Of a stretch of DNA of 64,000 nucleotides, positions 35,701 through 47,480 are shown in pieces. The translations under genes were made by a program, and so were the position numbers. The DNA comes from Diospyros lotus (taxonomy: Eukaryota > Streptophyta > Magnoliopsida > Ericales > Ebenaceae), in the NCBI RefSeq assembly GCF_014633365.1, contig NC_068338.1:49239716-49303715 (forward strand), in the 5' to 3' direction. Under the pieces are notes generated by a model that made no database searches, was not told the origin of the DNA, and saw nothing but the letters and a program-made list of their open reading frames with translations. Each line of letters starts with the position of its first letter. Position 1 is the first letter of the stretch.

Positions 35701-38700
35701 TATGAAACAGAGTGTAGGTAGGTTACCTCCCAGACATCAATGGTAAGAAGTGGCTGCAGTAAGCAAATGATAATATCATCAGTTCTCATTGCCAATGAGG
35801 TGTTATTTATTTTCATATATCAAAAAGCATCACATATATAAAAAATCACAACACTAAGGTTGATCAAATATTATGAAGTATGATAAATACCAACAGGTAA
35901 CTAGAGTAGTATCTCCTATCAACACCATATGAGGTGAAGCAGTATGGGGTGTGAGTGCATGTGCGACTTCCCCCATAGCACCCACCCCACCCACCGAAAA
36001 ACAGGGTGCTAGATAGCATGACTCAGCAATGTATAGGAGGCTACAACCCTCAAAAGACAAAAGGAGAAGTTTAACCAGCTGTGAAGACTTACTGAGTAAT
36101 TCCAGACAAGGGGGTTCACAGCATTAGGACTCTTCACCACTACTAGCTTCTTGTCCTCCTCTGATGGGAGAGGATTTTCTGCATTACCCACATCAAGTTT
36201 ATTTGATTTATCTAGAAGAAAACATAGCAGGGTTGTCAGTCAATATGAAATCTAGGAATTATAGAGACATAATTGAAGAAATTGGAAGAAGAAGAGAGAT
36301 GATTGTTATCTTTCAGTGGGATTTTTGGTCACTGGTCTTTTGGTTGGGAGGGAGGAAAGAGGGGGCAGGGTGTTGTAACTCACATGCAAGCCAAGCCCAA
36401 CCGGAGCCAAATTGTGTGGCTGCAGCTGCTTTTAACTCTTTAACAAATTCTTCAAAAGAACCAAAGTCTCTCTTAATAAGCTGTAGTAGTTCTCCAGAAG
36501 GCTCTCCTCCACCACCTGGCTTCATGGACTCCCAGAAGAACTCATGATTCCATGCCTGCAAAAGAGTAAAAATTCTACCTGATGTTACAAAGAAGTCCAT
36601 GATAGTACATTATAAAGATCAACATCAACGGGAGATAATTTAATGAATATGTATGGGTTTCACAAAAACCAGGATAACAATGTCATAAAAATGTCTTTAG
36701 TAATCAGAGAGGAACAATTCCTCACAACATCTCTCACATGATGGTAAGAGATCCAAAAGAGTGACAAGAAGAAAATGGGCATGAATAGCTTAAAAAAAAG
36801 CACATAAGAATAATGGGCACTTGTATCATACTTGTGCAGCATTATTGAAGGGAGGTAGGAGATCGCCCTTGTTGTATGTAGCAAGGATTACGTCTTCTAA
36901 TGTCTTTCCATCCAATTCTGTTCCCACTATTTGCTTATTTAAGTTATCCACATAAGCTCGGTGATGTTTTCCCCAGTGGTACTCCAGTGTATCACGGCTC
37001 ATATGCGGTTCCAGGGCATCCTACCACGTATCCATCAAGAAATGAATTACAACCATGACAAAAAAAATCAGTCAAAGTAGCCCAAAATCTTGAAATGTTT
37101 GAAAATCCAGCACAAAACTGAAGTGAAGATAAGCAACTGAAGTTTCATCTCTACTGCCTGCCTCGCTTTGCATAAAAAGCTTTAGTTAGTGTAGGTTTTA
37201 TCTAACCACATGACATATTTAGAGCATAACCAAACGGCTGACTGAGATCTGTCTAGCATTGCCAGACTGGTCAAATTAAAAGCAAACCTTGCTTTGGAAG
37301 CTGGCTGCTGGGAATATACTCAAGATTCAAGAAAGCAAACTTGGTCCTAGCTCCAACTTTAATCCAAGTCCGTTGATGCAAAACTGAATCCTCCATACAC
37401 ACCATTCAATTCAATTAGTTTACCCCCTCCTAATACAATGTACAGTTACTTGTGGTAGTAAACATGAAAATCTGACATACACATCTTTTTTTTTTGAAGG
37501 TCAATTTCCTTATTATATAGAGGTGACACTGAAGTTCTGTCTTCCATCTGACATACACATCTGTTAAGAGACTCAGGGAGGCTTTGAAAAATTTCCAAAG
37601 GTTGCTTCATTAAAGCTATTAAAATTTCAAGGACTATAGTGAATCTATTTGAGCATCTTTTATCTTATTTTTTGGTCATTTTGGTTTTGTCTTAGAGAAA
37701 GATCCTTCTGCATTCGCTCAGTCCCGCTAATCAAGTTGAGTAAGTCTATCATAAAACAAAACTCTGGAATTGTCCATCTTTATTGAGGAAAAAAGGGCAA
37801 GAAGTAACAAATTGAACTCCTTAGGGCTTTGATACCTGAGCTAAGAGAGTGCAGTGTTACATTACTAACTCAAGTCTATCCCCAACAACTGTAAAACCAG
37901 CCAGAACTTGGTCTAATTGAGAATTTCATTGGGATCTGAAGAAAAATTTAGCCCCTAAAATGCTATACACATGATGAAAAAGAACACATTCACTTAGTTT
38001 CTTATACCTATTACCAATATTCAGACAAATAGGTACAAAGAGCCTTTAATATTTCAAGATGATATACAAAGAGAACTTTCAAATCTTACCATGGGATATG
38101 GAGGAGGCTTCAGTTCAAATTTGGCAGTTATTTTAACTGGACCAGCCTTTAGTAGATATTGTCTCTGCAAAAGATATGTAAGAATGATCACTGGCAACTT
38201 TCAAAGAACAAGTAAATATGCCCCTTTCTTTTCTTATACGGAAGTGCAAAGTAATCAAAGGATAAATTTGGATTTTAAATATACAGAATGTGGATTTCCC
38301 CAAATTATCACATTTGGAAATCTGGCTCTTGGTTCTTGTACATTCATTCAGATTTCAGTAGATTTCTGGTTCAATTCTCTGACTAGGGTTCTGGTTTTGC
38401 TGTTTCTCCAGAGATTGGGGGGTTCATCTATTTTGCAGCGACAGAGAATAAGGATGAAATGCCTGATTTAGGCACATTAACTAGCATACATGACAGCTTG
38501 GTTCTTGAAGCTCAAATGCTTGTGGTTGAGTCTCATATTTGTTGACCTTTGCCTGTTCCCAGATTCTATCTTCTGTTTCTGTCATTGTCTTGCAAAATTA
38601 CTAGCACATTTGCTGCCAGTGCTATCAAAATTGAAGAGAATTAAGCAATTCGTAACTTTAAACCTCACTCCACATGTAAATGTAACACAGTCTCATCAAG

Positions 38701-39652
38701 CATAGAGGGTGTCTCTAGCACACAAGGCTCCGCACTTTCCAACGATCAGGGGAGGGTAGAGGTGGTTTCCGCAACTCAAACCTTTGACTTTCCAATTAAA
38801 AAGGAGCAATCTTACTGCTGCTACTAAAGCTTGCCCTTACAACTTTATCAAGCATATATATAACAATAACAATAATCACAAGTCTTAATTCCACTACGTG
38901 GTGTCAGTTACATGAATTCTAAATCTTTAATCATCTTATCGATGGCCATATCCACTATTTCGTCAAGCATATCTCATTATATTTCAAAGTTCAAACATGA
39001 AAGAAAATTTTAAACTCTAATAGTCACAAGTCAACAAGCTAATGTTCTGTGACCCTTTTAACTCAGATCCGTTATCAAGTTGTTTTCAACGCTTTTAATA
39101 TTTATATTTCAGCCCCAACATGCAATCCATTAACAACCATACCCCCCCCCCAAAAAAGAAATCCTCGGTTTGGTTGATTTACTCTTGCCCTCTGACTCTT
39201 GAATATTGCTTTCCCCAAAAAAATGAAACAACAAACTACTTAAACAGAGAGCTTACGATAAAATTTGGGATATCGCAGTTCAATCCAATTTATCATTACC
39301 AAACGGCACATTTCATCAAACACCATAGTTGCACCTCTGCCACGTAACACAATTTTATCCATCATACAGTAAGAACTTAGAACAGAGTAACTGGAAGTTG
39401 AATTTTCCGTATATCCCGAAGCAAAGACACCCACAAACAATGAAAACTAAATGCAGTGCAGTATGTAAAAGCTGACCTTGGTCTTCCTCGCAACCAGCCC
39501 CCGAGTGGACCCGCCTGCCATCAAATAACAAAAACAATCAGAAAAGAGAGAATGAACGGAAGAATTCAGAGCTCTATCGATCGAATCGTACCTTGGACCG
39601 GGAGAAACGAGCTCGAGAGGGAAGCAGCAGCAGAAGCTGCAATCGCAGCCAT
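35344..39652 (-). CDS. FSD2: Chloroplast Fe-superoxide dismutase, FSD2 type
   Basis: The enzyme converts superoxide to hydrogen peroxide and oxygen in plastids. Nine exons join in phase on the minus strand: 39652-39592, 39514-39477, 38164-38090, 37020-36832, 36555-36384, 36211-36093, 35753-35727, 35602-35579 and 35442-35344. Together they give 267 residues. Two are micro-exons of 27 and 24 bases. The N-terminus [17 protein letters not shown] is a transit peptide. The metal ligands are visible: His in YHWGKHH, His in AWNHEFFW, and Asp and His in [17 protein letters not shown] and [12 protein letters not shown] favour FSD2 over FSD3. The acidic C-terminal tail of FSD2 is absent because the frame stops at TAA 35346-35344 after KAKSGAA. 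Another frame continues with charged residues, so a frameshift is likely. Confidence 0.92.
35669..35700. repeat. (GT)n-(GA)n microsatellite
   Basis: A short run of GT units followed by GA units lies in the intron between the two micro-exons of the FSD2-like gene. Confidence 0.85.
38871..38920 (-). repeat. Short fragment of a dispersed retroelement 3' end
   Basis: An ACAATAACAATAAT tail is followed by CTTAATTCCACTACGTGG. The reverse complement resembles the end of the LINE fragment at 41954-42335. It lies in an intron of the FSD2-like gene. Confidence 0.4.
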
Positions 39653-39699
39653 ATCCGTCTGGCTATTTCCTGAAACTTCCGAAGAGAATGGCGCGTGGC

Positions 39700-40932
39700 G
39701 CATCGCCGATGGCACGAGCCCTATAGCTTAGATAACCAAAAAGGGGTAATTACACGAACGCCCTAAATTAGCGTGCAGTCTCATTTAGCCCCTCAGCTAA
39801 AAGTTACATCACTTTATCCCAATTTTTTTATTCAAAATCCTATTTTATATTTATGTTTGAATTGTTTTTACAAACACTTTTTGATTATTCTGGAATAGAC
39901 CTTTTATTTTAGATTTTAATTAAAAATAAAACCATAAAAATTATTAAATAATATGAAATATCTATAAAAATGGTCTATAATGCATCGTTGATGGCACTTT
40001 AATTATTTCAATTAACGAGCTTAAATTAAAAAGGTAAACACGACATTTTTTTTTATTAAAACGAGGAACAAAGTGACATATTTTATAAATAAGAGGAATT
40101 AAATGACAATTTAAGGACCTGAAGGTAATTAACAGACACTAACGTCGTACGGGTGACCCCCAAACAAAAAATATAAAATATCGGTGTAGTACACAGTTGG
40201 AGTAGTACACGTCCAGATTGTAGTACCCCGTGGTTTTGTCAGGAATTTTTCCTAATTTCATCCAAGCCGATGGTCGACACGTGTCTCCTAAGATTGAACT
40301 AAAATTCGATATTTTTTTCTTATTTTATTTAAATTTTCTTTTAATAAGAAACCTAAATTGACACTGTATAACAATATTAAGTATCATTCATGATGATAAC
40401 TTGGCTAATCATATCTCTCAAACAAAGATTTCAAAGTTTAATTATTTGGATAATAGCATGTTATATCATGACTCTCGGATTTAAAATCAAGAAAGCTAAT
40501 CCCTGAATAATTAACGTGCTAATCCCTGTTAAGTTCGAATTCATAGAGTATAAGAAGTTTTCTTGAATGTCCCAAATCATCAGTGTTTTAAATCTCTACC
40601 CATTAAAAGGTAATATAACATATTACATTTACTTAAAAAGGAAGGAGGAGGAGGTAGCATGAGATTCAGTAAACTATAGCTCAGTAACCAGCTTGAAATT
40701 CAGTTCTTTCTGGGTGAAGATGATGATGACCTAAGGAACATACAGATCTGTCTTCAAGAAGATCAGACAATGACCCATTTTATGGCCAGATTCTTTTTCA
40801 AGGCAAAATGGATATCAATACAGCAGGACAACAAATGATTAATGAATGGAAGGGTAGAGGAAGAATGAGGATCAAGAGCAGAGAATCCATCAATTACAGC
40901 AACTGGATGGTCCCCATAAGCGCACACAGCTA
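39700..40932. other. Intergenic DNA between the FSD2-like and pterin dehydratase-like genes
   Basis: This holds the FSD2 promoter side (minus strand) and the 3' region of the next gene. No recognised gene is present. A plus-strand open frame starting at 40808 overlaps the last exon of the dehydratase gene in antisense and has no family resemblance. Confidence 0.5.
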
Positions 40933-43900
40933 CTATGCCCAAATTCTTTTCTTGGGAGCAAGATCGGAGGTCTTTATTTCATCTATTTTGGCAGCTACAA
41001 TGAAATCATTCATGCTCAATCCTCCTGCAAGGCAGATAACAAGTTTTATGGAAGTAAATATTGAACGTGGACTGTGCCGCATAAGAGACAGCAAAGGTGG
41101 TAATTGATTTCTGATAGCTAAGCTTTTAGGAATTAGGAATAGGAAATGAGAAACAGAGCTACTTTGTAACCAAAAAGAAGAAATAAAAAGGAAAGAGAGA
41201 AAGTAAACAGAAACTATCCAACACAAGCAGTCTGCCTGCATTCATTGATTTGATCAGTTTTCCTTTTCATCACCTCTTCTTTTTTCCCAGGACCACGTGG
41301 ATTTTGATAACCAAGAGGATTTTGTGCACATACTGGGGGTACTAAACTTGGTCTTACTCTCATAGTCTCATTTTAACGAATTTAGAAGAGTATATGGCTA
41401 AATGGTATTTGTTGTCAAAAGAAACTCAGCACTTACATAATCAACAATAATTGATTACTGTTTAGTAAACCTTACTCACCAATGGATGCACTCCACAATT
41501 CGGCTCTCACTTGGTTAGGTTGCTCCAAATGTAGGTTTGGGAAGTGATCAGCACCTTCTACGACCTTGAATATTCTATTGATGAGTTCAACACCGCATTT
41601 AAAATCTCTTAGCTTCCACAAACATTGCAATTTAAGTCCCCCTTCTTCATCCAACAGTCGCCAGCCGACAACCTGCAGTTTATTCCTCAGATTAAGAGTT
41701 ACAAAGTAGGCAATTATTTAGGGCATCAAAATTCTTTTACCCCGGAGACAAATTTTTGCAATCACTAGTAAGTGGAGAACCTTCGTAGCTTAAAGGCAAT
41801 AGAAAACTGAAAAACCAACGAGCCATGACCTCAACTTCGAATTCTAATAGTTTCCTCACTGCAGACAGTTCCTCCTCTAAGCATTTATAATGTTAGGAGA
41901 AGAAAATTCTGAAGTACCCGTAGAAAATTTTTGCCTTTCTAATGGAGAAGAAAATATGAGTGTTCGGAAATGAGGATGTTAAGATGGATGTGCGGCAATA
42001 CAAGAAATCAAAAAAGCTCAAAATTACAAATCAGGTCATTCGTCATTCCATCATAATGTTGTAGTGATTTCTATTCTAGATAAGATGAGCAAGATACAGT
42101 TAAAATGGTTTAGCTATGTAAGAAAGAGACCAATAGAGGCTCCTATGGGAAAAGAGGATGGAAGGGAACAAGTTTTTAACAAAAAAAAAGTAAAGGAACC
42201 TAAGAAAAACATGGTGGGAGACTGTTAGTTATAATGTAAGAACCTTATAGAAGATATGACCATAGATAAAAATGCGTGCAGAGTTAACATTCATGTAGCC
42301 GACCCACCTAGTGGGATTAAGGCTTGCTATGCTATTGTAATTGCTTGTAATACATAAAAACATCATTCTTTCGTAAGGCCACTGGAAAGAACAAGCACAG
42401 CTTCTCATGATATAATCCATCAAAAAGCACTTGTTGGACAGGTAAGATTTGAACACCTTATGATGCGAAAGTTTTTGAAACATGGATTCCAATTTCTAAA
42501 AGCCTTAAGAACAAAATTGCAACTGGATGCATGAACATAACATTCATAAGAAAGAGAACCAAAATGCTAGATCTCCAGAAAATAACAAGGAAATAAACAC
42601 CCAAACTTCTTGTCATCACAGTAAACAGGGAGGTGATTCTTTTAAAACAGAGAACCAAATGTACTTGGAAATGGGTATAGTTCACTTCTCCATTCAACAT
42701 AAGCTACAGTCAGGCACACACAAGAGATAACAAGTTCAGGTATTTTTCCATTTGCATGGATTTAAGAACTCAAAACCAGAGAACATAAAACAGCCAAAAC
42801 CCTTCATACTTGTACATTAAGAGAAAATGACGCTTCATTATACAAGAATAGATAAGTAGATAATAGAAAAGGACAGCAATTAGATGCATAAAATGATCTT
42901 ATTTAACAGATTTAAGATTTTAAACCAGACTTGAAATGACTAAAATCCGTTACATTTGTACATAACAAGCCAACAACAGCTCCTGAGACAAGATAAGCAG
43001 TGAAATGCAGGGAGCAGCAAATATATGACCAAAATCATCTTCTTCAACATCTTTAAGAAGAATTCCAAACCAGATAAACGTAAAACAACCAAAATCCTAT
43101 ACACCTGTACGTAACAGAAAAGTAACACCTCCTTGTACAGCAAATAGGTAAATAATCGGTAAACAGCAGGAATCAGCAATACTAACAGAATGGAAAGAAA
43201 ATGAAAATAGATAGAAGAGTGTTCCACTCGCTTTGAAGAGACAATACTAACAGAATGGAAAGGAAATGCATGAAAACACTTTCCATCCATTTCCATCCAA
43301 TGCGCTATTCTATGTCTCCTCCAAATTGGGGGAGAATGTATGAAAAACTTACTTTTTGTGTCTTCACAACATTAACCTTAATCATTTTTTAAAAGTTCAA
43401 ATTTGCCATTGACTTTATAACATTTTATCTTTTTGTTAAAAGGATATTAACGGCCATTTATTGTTTTGTATCCTTCAATTTCATCCATTTCCATTTCTCT
43501 CTCAAACAAGGTGAAACATTTTCAATTACTTTCCTGACTTTCCCAAATGGAGAAAAACTGTTTTACATCCTATATCCATTCACTTCCATCCCATTCCATC
43601 ATTAAACCTCTCCCAAACGAAGCCTAAAACAATCAAAAACCTTTACACTTGTCCATGACAAGCAACGACACCATCAGATAAAGCAAACGGATCAGTAGTA
43701 AACTGCAGAAAGCAGCAAGAAAGGTTCATATATCACCTTCTTTAACATCTTTAAGAAGAATTCTAAGCCAGAGAACTTATACAGGCCTGGGAGAACCCAG
43801 AACAGCAAAACCCTTTCCGCTTGCAATAGCAAGCAAACAACAACCAAGTATACAACAAACAGGCAAGTGCTCAAGTAGTAACCTGAAAAAGCAGCAAAGA

Positions 43901-44297
43901 TGTATACAATCACCTTCTTTAACAGCTTTTGAGCGTCCTCTGGCTGCATGGGAGGCTGCAAAGGAGAAACTGGAGAACACTTTTGCTGGGCAAGAGACAG
44001 AGCGGAGATATTGGGGATGAGAATCCGGTGCTCAGTGTCGACGCTGCCCAACACTTTCTCGGCAAACCCACTTTCCAACTCTGCCGGAAATGGGTCTCGC
44101 GCCCCGAAATCGCCCAGAAAGTCCCCGCCGGCGGCCCGAATTTTGCGGGGCGTCGTCTGTCTTTGATGAGGAGGAGCGGCCGGAAGAAGCGCTGACAATT
44201 GTGAGAGCTTGTACGGACTGCAAAGGTTAGTAGTTTGAGATGAAGAAAGGAACGAAGGGTGAGAGAAAGAGAAGCAGAGATGGCTAGGAACCGCCAT
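40933..44297 (-). CDS. Plastid pterin-4a-carbinolamine dehydratase-like protein
   Basis: This belongs to the DCoH/PCD family, which dehydrates 4a-hydroxytetrahydrobiopterin-type compounds. The plant plastid form resembles Arabidopsis At5g51110 (SDIRIP1), identified from memory. Three exons join in phase: 44297-43914, 41672-41480 and 41024-40933, giving 222 residues. The N-terminus MAVPSHLCFSFSHPSFLSSS looks like a transit peptide. Core motifs are VVGWRLLDEEGGLKLQCLW, then EGADHFPNLHLEQPNQV with the histidines of the active-site region, and finally GGLSMNDFIVAAKIDEIK and a C-terminus APKKRIWA. The 2.2 kb first intron holds a LINE fragment and a tandem array copying the exon 1 donor. A TC microsatellite lies just before the ATG. 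Whether the plant protein is an active dehydratase is not shown by the sequence. Confidence 0.88.
41954..42335 (+). mobile_element. Degenerate 3' end of an RTE-type LINE
   Basis: The plus strand encodes remnants of the end of the reverse transcriptase protein, EMRMLRWMCGNTR, and later (after a frame change) KMV and RPIEAPMGKEDG-like residues. It finishes with the untranslated end CATGTAGCCGACCCACCTAG and GTGGGATTAAGGCTTG. Several stops and frame shifts are present. It lies antisense in intron 1 of the pterin dehydratase-like gene. Confidence 0.75.
42768..43922 (-). repeat. Degenerate tandem repeat (about 120-170-base units) reaching the exon 1 splice donor
   Basis: At least five related units can be aligned (about 42768-42918, 42918-43063, 43063-43190, 43630-43748 and 43749-43922). 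Each has AACCAGA, AAAACAGCCAAAACC-like sequence, a CAGCAA stretch and then CACCTTCTTTAACATCTTT. The last unit overlaps the end of exon 1 and its GT donor. The other units carry copies of the same junction. Confidence 0.7.
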
Positions 44298-44301
44298 TAG
44301 C

Positions 44302-44322
44302 GAGAGAGAGAGAGAGAGAGAT
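44302..44322. repeat. (GA)n microsatellite in a 5' untranslated region
   Basis: A GA run on the plus strand (TC on the coding strand) ends five bases upstream of the start codon of the pterin dehydratase-like gene. Confidence 0.85.
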
Positions 44323-44339
44323 GGGACTTGTGGCTGTTA

Positions 44340-47190
44340 TCGAGTTAGCGATGGTCGGAATCGGGAATTCTAAGCGAGTTAAACCAGGCTGGTCCGGCCT
44401 GGTTAAAGCGGAACTGGTTCGAGAAGCGGTTCAATTGCATTTGACTCTTTGGTTTGTGCAAAACTTCAGGCTCACGGCGTGTAGACTTAGGTGATCTTTA
44501 GTAATTAAGATATTAATGGGTCCAAAAAAAGTAATATATTGTATTTTAAATAAAAATAATTTTTTATTAAATTTATTTGATAAACTATTTAAAAGAAGTT
44601 AGGACTTTTTATCTTAGATTTTGAAAATAAATTTATTTAAAATTATACATATAATAAAAAATGATTAATATGCCATCCATCTCGTAAAATTTTTACATTT
44701 TTTATTTTTTTTCCTTTTCATCTTTATTTCTTTTATCTTCCTGTTTTGTAAGTCGCCCCTTACATAGCCTACTTTGTTTTTTGTCGTTATCTTCACTGAA
44801 ACCTGTTTCAGTGTCATTGTTGTCTCTACTGTAAATAATTTTGAATGAATTTAAAAATATGATTATTTTGATAAAAAAAATCTTATCTCGATATTTATCA
44901 TATGTTTTTAAACAAACATATGAAAAAAAAAATACAATTCTTAGTGTATTTTAATAATTTTAAGAAATAGTTTGATAGAAATTTTAAAATATTTTTAGAA
45001 TTATCTTGATTATTTTATATATTGATGTGAAATTTTTTTAAATATAATTTTATATTACTTATTTTAATAAATATTACTTAAAAAAATACGTAAAAATATA
45101 GAAAAAATCTCAATCCATATTTTCTAACATTTTAACCCAAGCACTCATGCACGCGCATAAATATATCTTAAGAGAGCTACTCACTTTAAAATGACTTTTA
45201 AAAGCTTTGCTTAGTGCTGTACCTGAGATTTTGGGATCTTGAGTTGAAATGTAAAAATAGTCTCCTAAATCACATTAAAATTTTGTTTTTATAGTAAAAT
45301 ATAAAAAATAAATAAATATTCATTTAAACACAAGGACAAAATAGTGATTTACAAATATTTATATTGACACAAGGGTAAAAAATAAACAAATATTCATTTA
45401 GACACAGAGAAGAGAGAGAGAGAGTTCATTCTGCAAATTTTAGATTGGGGGAGTGATTTATATTGGGGCAAAATCATTATTTAGACACATGAATAAAATA
45501 GTCATTTTGTCTCAATTTTATGATTTTTTTAAATTAACATAATTTGTGGATCCTGAGACAATAGGCTCTTAAATTACACTATAGGTCTGGGCCTGGCTTT
45601 GCCCCAAGGTCCTAGATGGAAACTCGAAGCAACAATTACTTGCATTTCAAAGGTTTAAATTTATTTGGTACCATAAAAAAGCTTTTGTTTTTGGGTTGTA
45701 GCACGTAAACAAACTAATGGGAAGAGAGACAGAGGTCTCGGCCCCCAAAAGTCTTTGGTAATTCAGTTGGGCTATCACTATTAGCCCTAAAACCACCCAA
45801 AAAGAAAAAAGATTATCAAATTTTTCCACCAATGAATGACGTGACATGCTAAGACAACCTTTTACAAAGCCAAACATATCCAAACGTAGCTACAAGGGCT
45901 TGTACAAAATCACATCAATCACAGTCAACTGTATGAAAATATAAACCAGATCCAGATATTTCTCAGTTTAATTCATCAAACATGAAAAATCCATTGCTAA
46001 ATGCTTGGCCCCGAATCAAATCAGTGTCGGTGCCCCCATTTCCATCGATCATCCTTTGAAGTTTGAATTTTGTGGGCGAATCTTGAAATTAAGATGGTCC
46101 TAATTCTAGACCTCCACTGGCCCTGCTATAGAATTAACCAAACAATGATTCTGGGCTTCTTCTTTTTTTCTTTTTTTTTAATCTGAATCATGTTTCTTTG
46201 TTTCAAGAACTTATTAAAGATTAAGATGCAGTTTGCAATCTAAACGTGTGCTTCCCCCCACAAACACTTTAAATTATTGTTTAGAATCTAAAGATGCCGT
46301 GGCCATTTTTCTAAAGTGGGCAGATATTAATGTTCCAAAGAATCATAATATTGATTGATGATGTCCTGCAACTATGCAATCCACCCTGGCAACTTCGCCT
46401 TTTGACTTAAACCCACCAATCCAAACCCTCCACTTCACCTTCCATAAAAAAAATAAGTTTTATTAATCAAGTCAAATCAACACTTTCCTCCCCCCCCCCC
46501 AATTCACTTAACTTGGACATTTCCTTTATTTTCTTTTAGGTTGGTTCCATGGTTTCGTTTGTTACACATAAGTCGGTCACAATTATTTGTTATCAATTTG
46601 GCATTGACAAGTTATTTTAAATTTATTTATAAATTCAATTTATTTGAGTTGAATGATATTTAGATAAATTTACCTTTTCAAATTACTTCCAAAAAAGAAT
46701 AACGGGTATCTGATAAAAGTCAACTCAATCTTAAATACCACAATTTTGTGTACAAAAGTTTCTTTGACTAAATAAGTCTAGAAAAAGAAAATAGAAAAAA
46801 AAAACATAATATGAGATCCGATTACCAAAACTAATCAAAATCGAATTGATTGAATTTGTCGATTTGATTTAATTTTTTTTTCTTATATTAGTTCAATTCG
46901 ATTAATTTTCTCAAAAATTTAGTTTTAGTTTTCAATTTGATTTTTTAATCGGAAGAATCAAATTAACATAAATTTAAAACGATGCTTTTATGTTTAAAAA
47001 ACGATGCAATTTTTTTGGTTTTATGCGTTTTTTTGACGGTTATTTGGAATTTGTATTTTTTAATTAAATTTTTTTAAATTAATCAATTAATTTGATTCAA
47101 TTTCACTTATCGATTTAGCTTAATAGATTAGTAAATTTGAATCGGTTGGATCACGGGGCCGGTCATCTGCACACAGATGTAGTAGCAGTA
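44340..47190. other. Intergenic DNA upstream of the metacaspase gene
   Basis: AT-rich sequence with low-complexity and degenerate repeat DNA (for example 45230-45610). The open frames found here are short and show no family motif. The two flanking genes diverge, so promoters are expected at both ends. Confidence 0.55.
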
Positions 47191-47308
47191 GTGGCATGGC
47201 AGGCAATCTAACCGGAGAGAATAGTAAGCCTCCGCTCGGCAGGCGGGCACGCGCTTTCCAGCCTTTCCTTTTTTTTATTTCCCTCTCTTTTTCTCAGCCC
47301 CTCCGAAG

Positions 47309-47330
47309 CCTCTCTCTCTCTCTCTCTCTC
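47309..47330. repeat. (CT)n tract upstream of the metacaspase start
   Basis: A pyrimidine run lies about 150 bases before the start codon, a common feature of plant 5' untranslated regions. Confidence 0.85.
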
Positions 47331-47480
47331 ATTCTTCTGACTCCCAACTTCTCCATTTCTTCATCGAAATTGAATATTGACTCTTTCATCATTGCCCACT
47401 ATCAACATATAAAACCTAATTTCTCCAATTCGATTCCCAATCTCCATCTCCAAACCTTTCTCTCTCTTCGCACAACCACG

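Noticed and set aside
40808..41107. A 99-codon plus-strand gene
   Set aside because: It overlaps the last exon of the pterin dehydratase-like gene in antisense and shows no recognisable domain.
47196..47480. A 95-residue N-terminal extension of the metacaspase
   Set aside because: The stretch is low-complexity and lies in a pyrimidine-rich 5' region; family members start just before the zinc finger.
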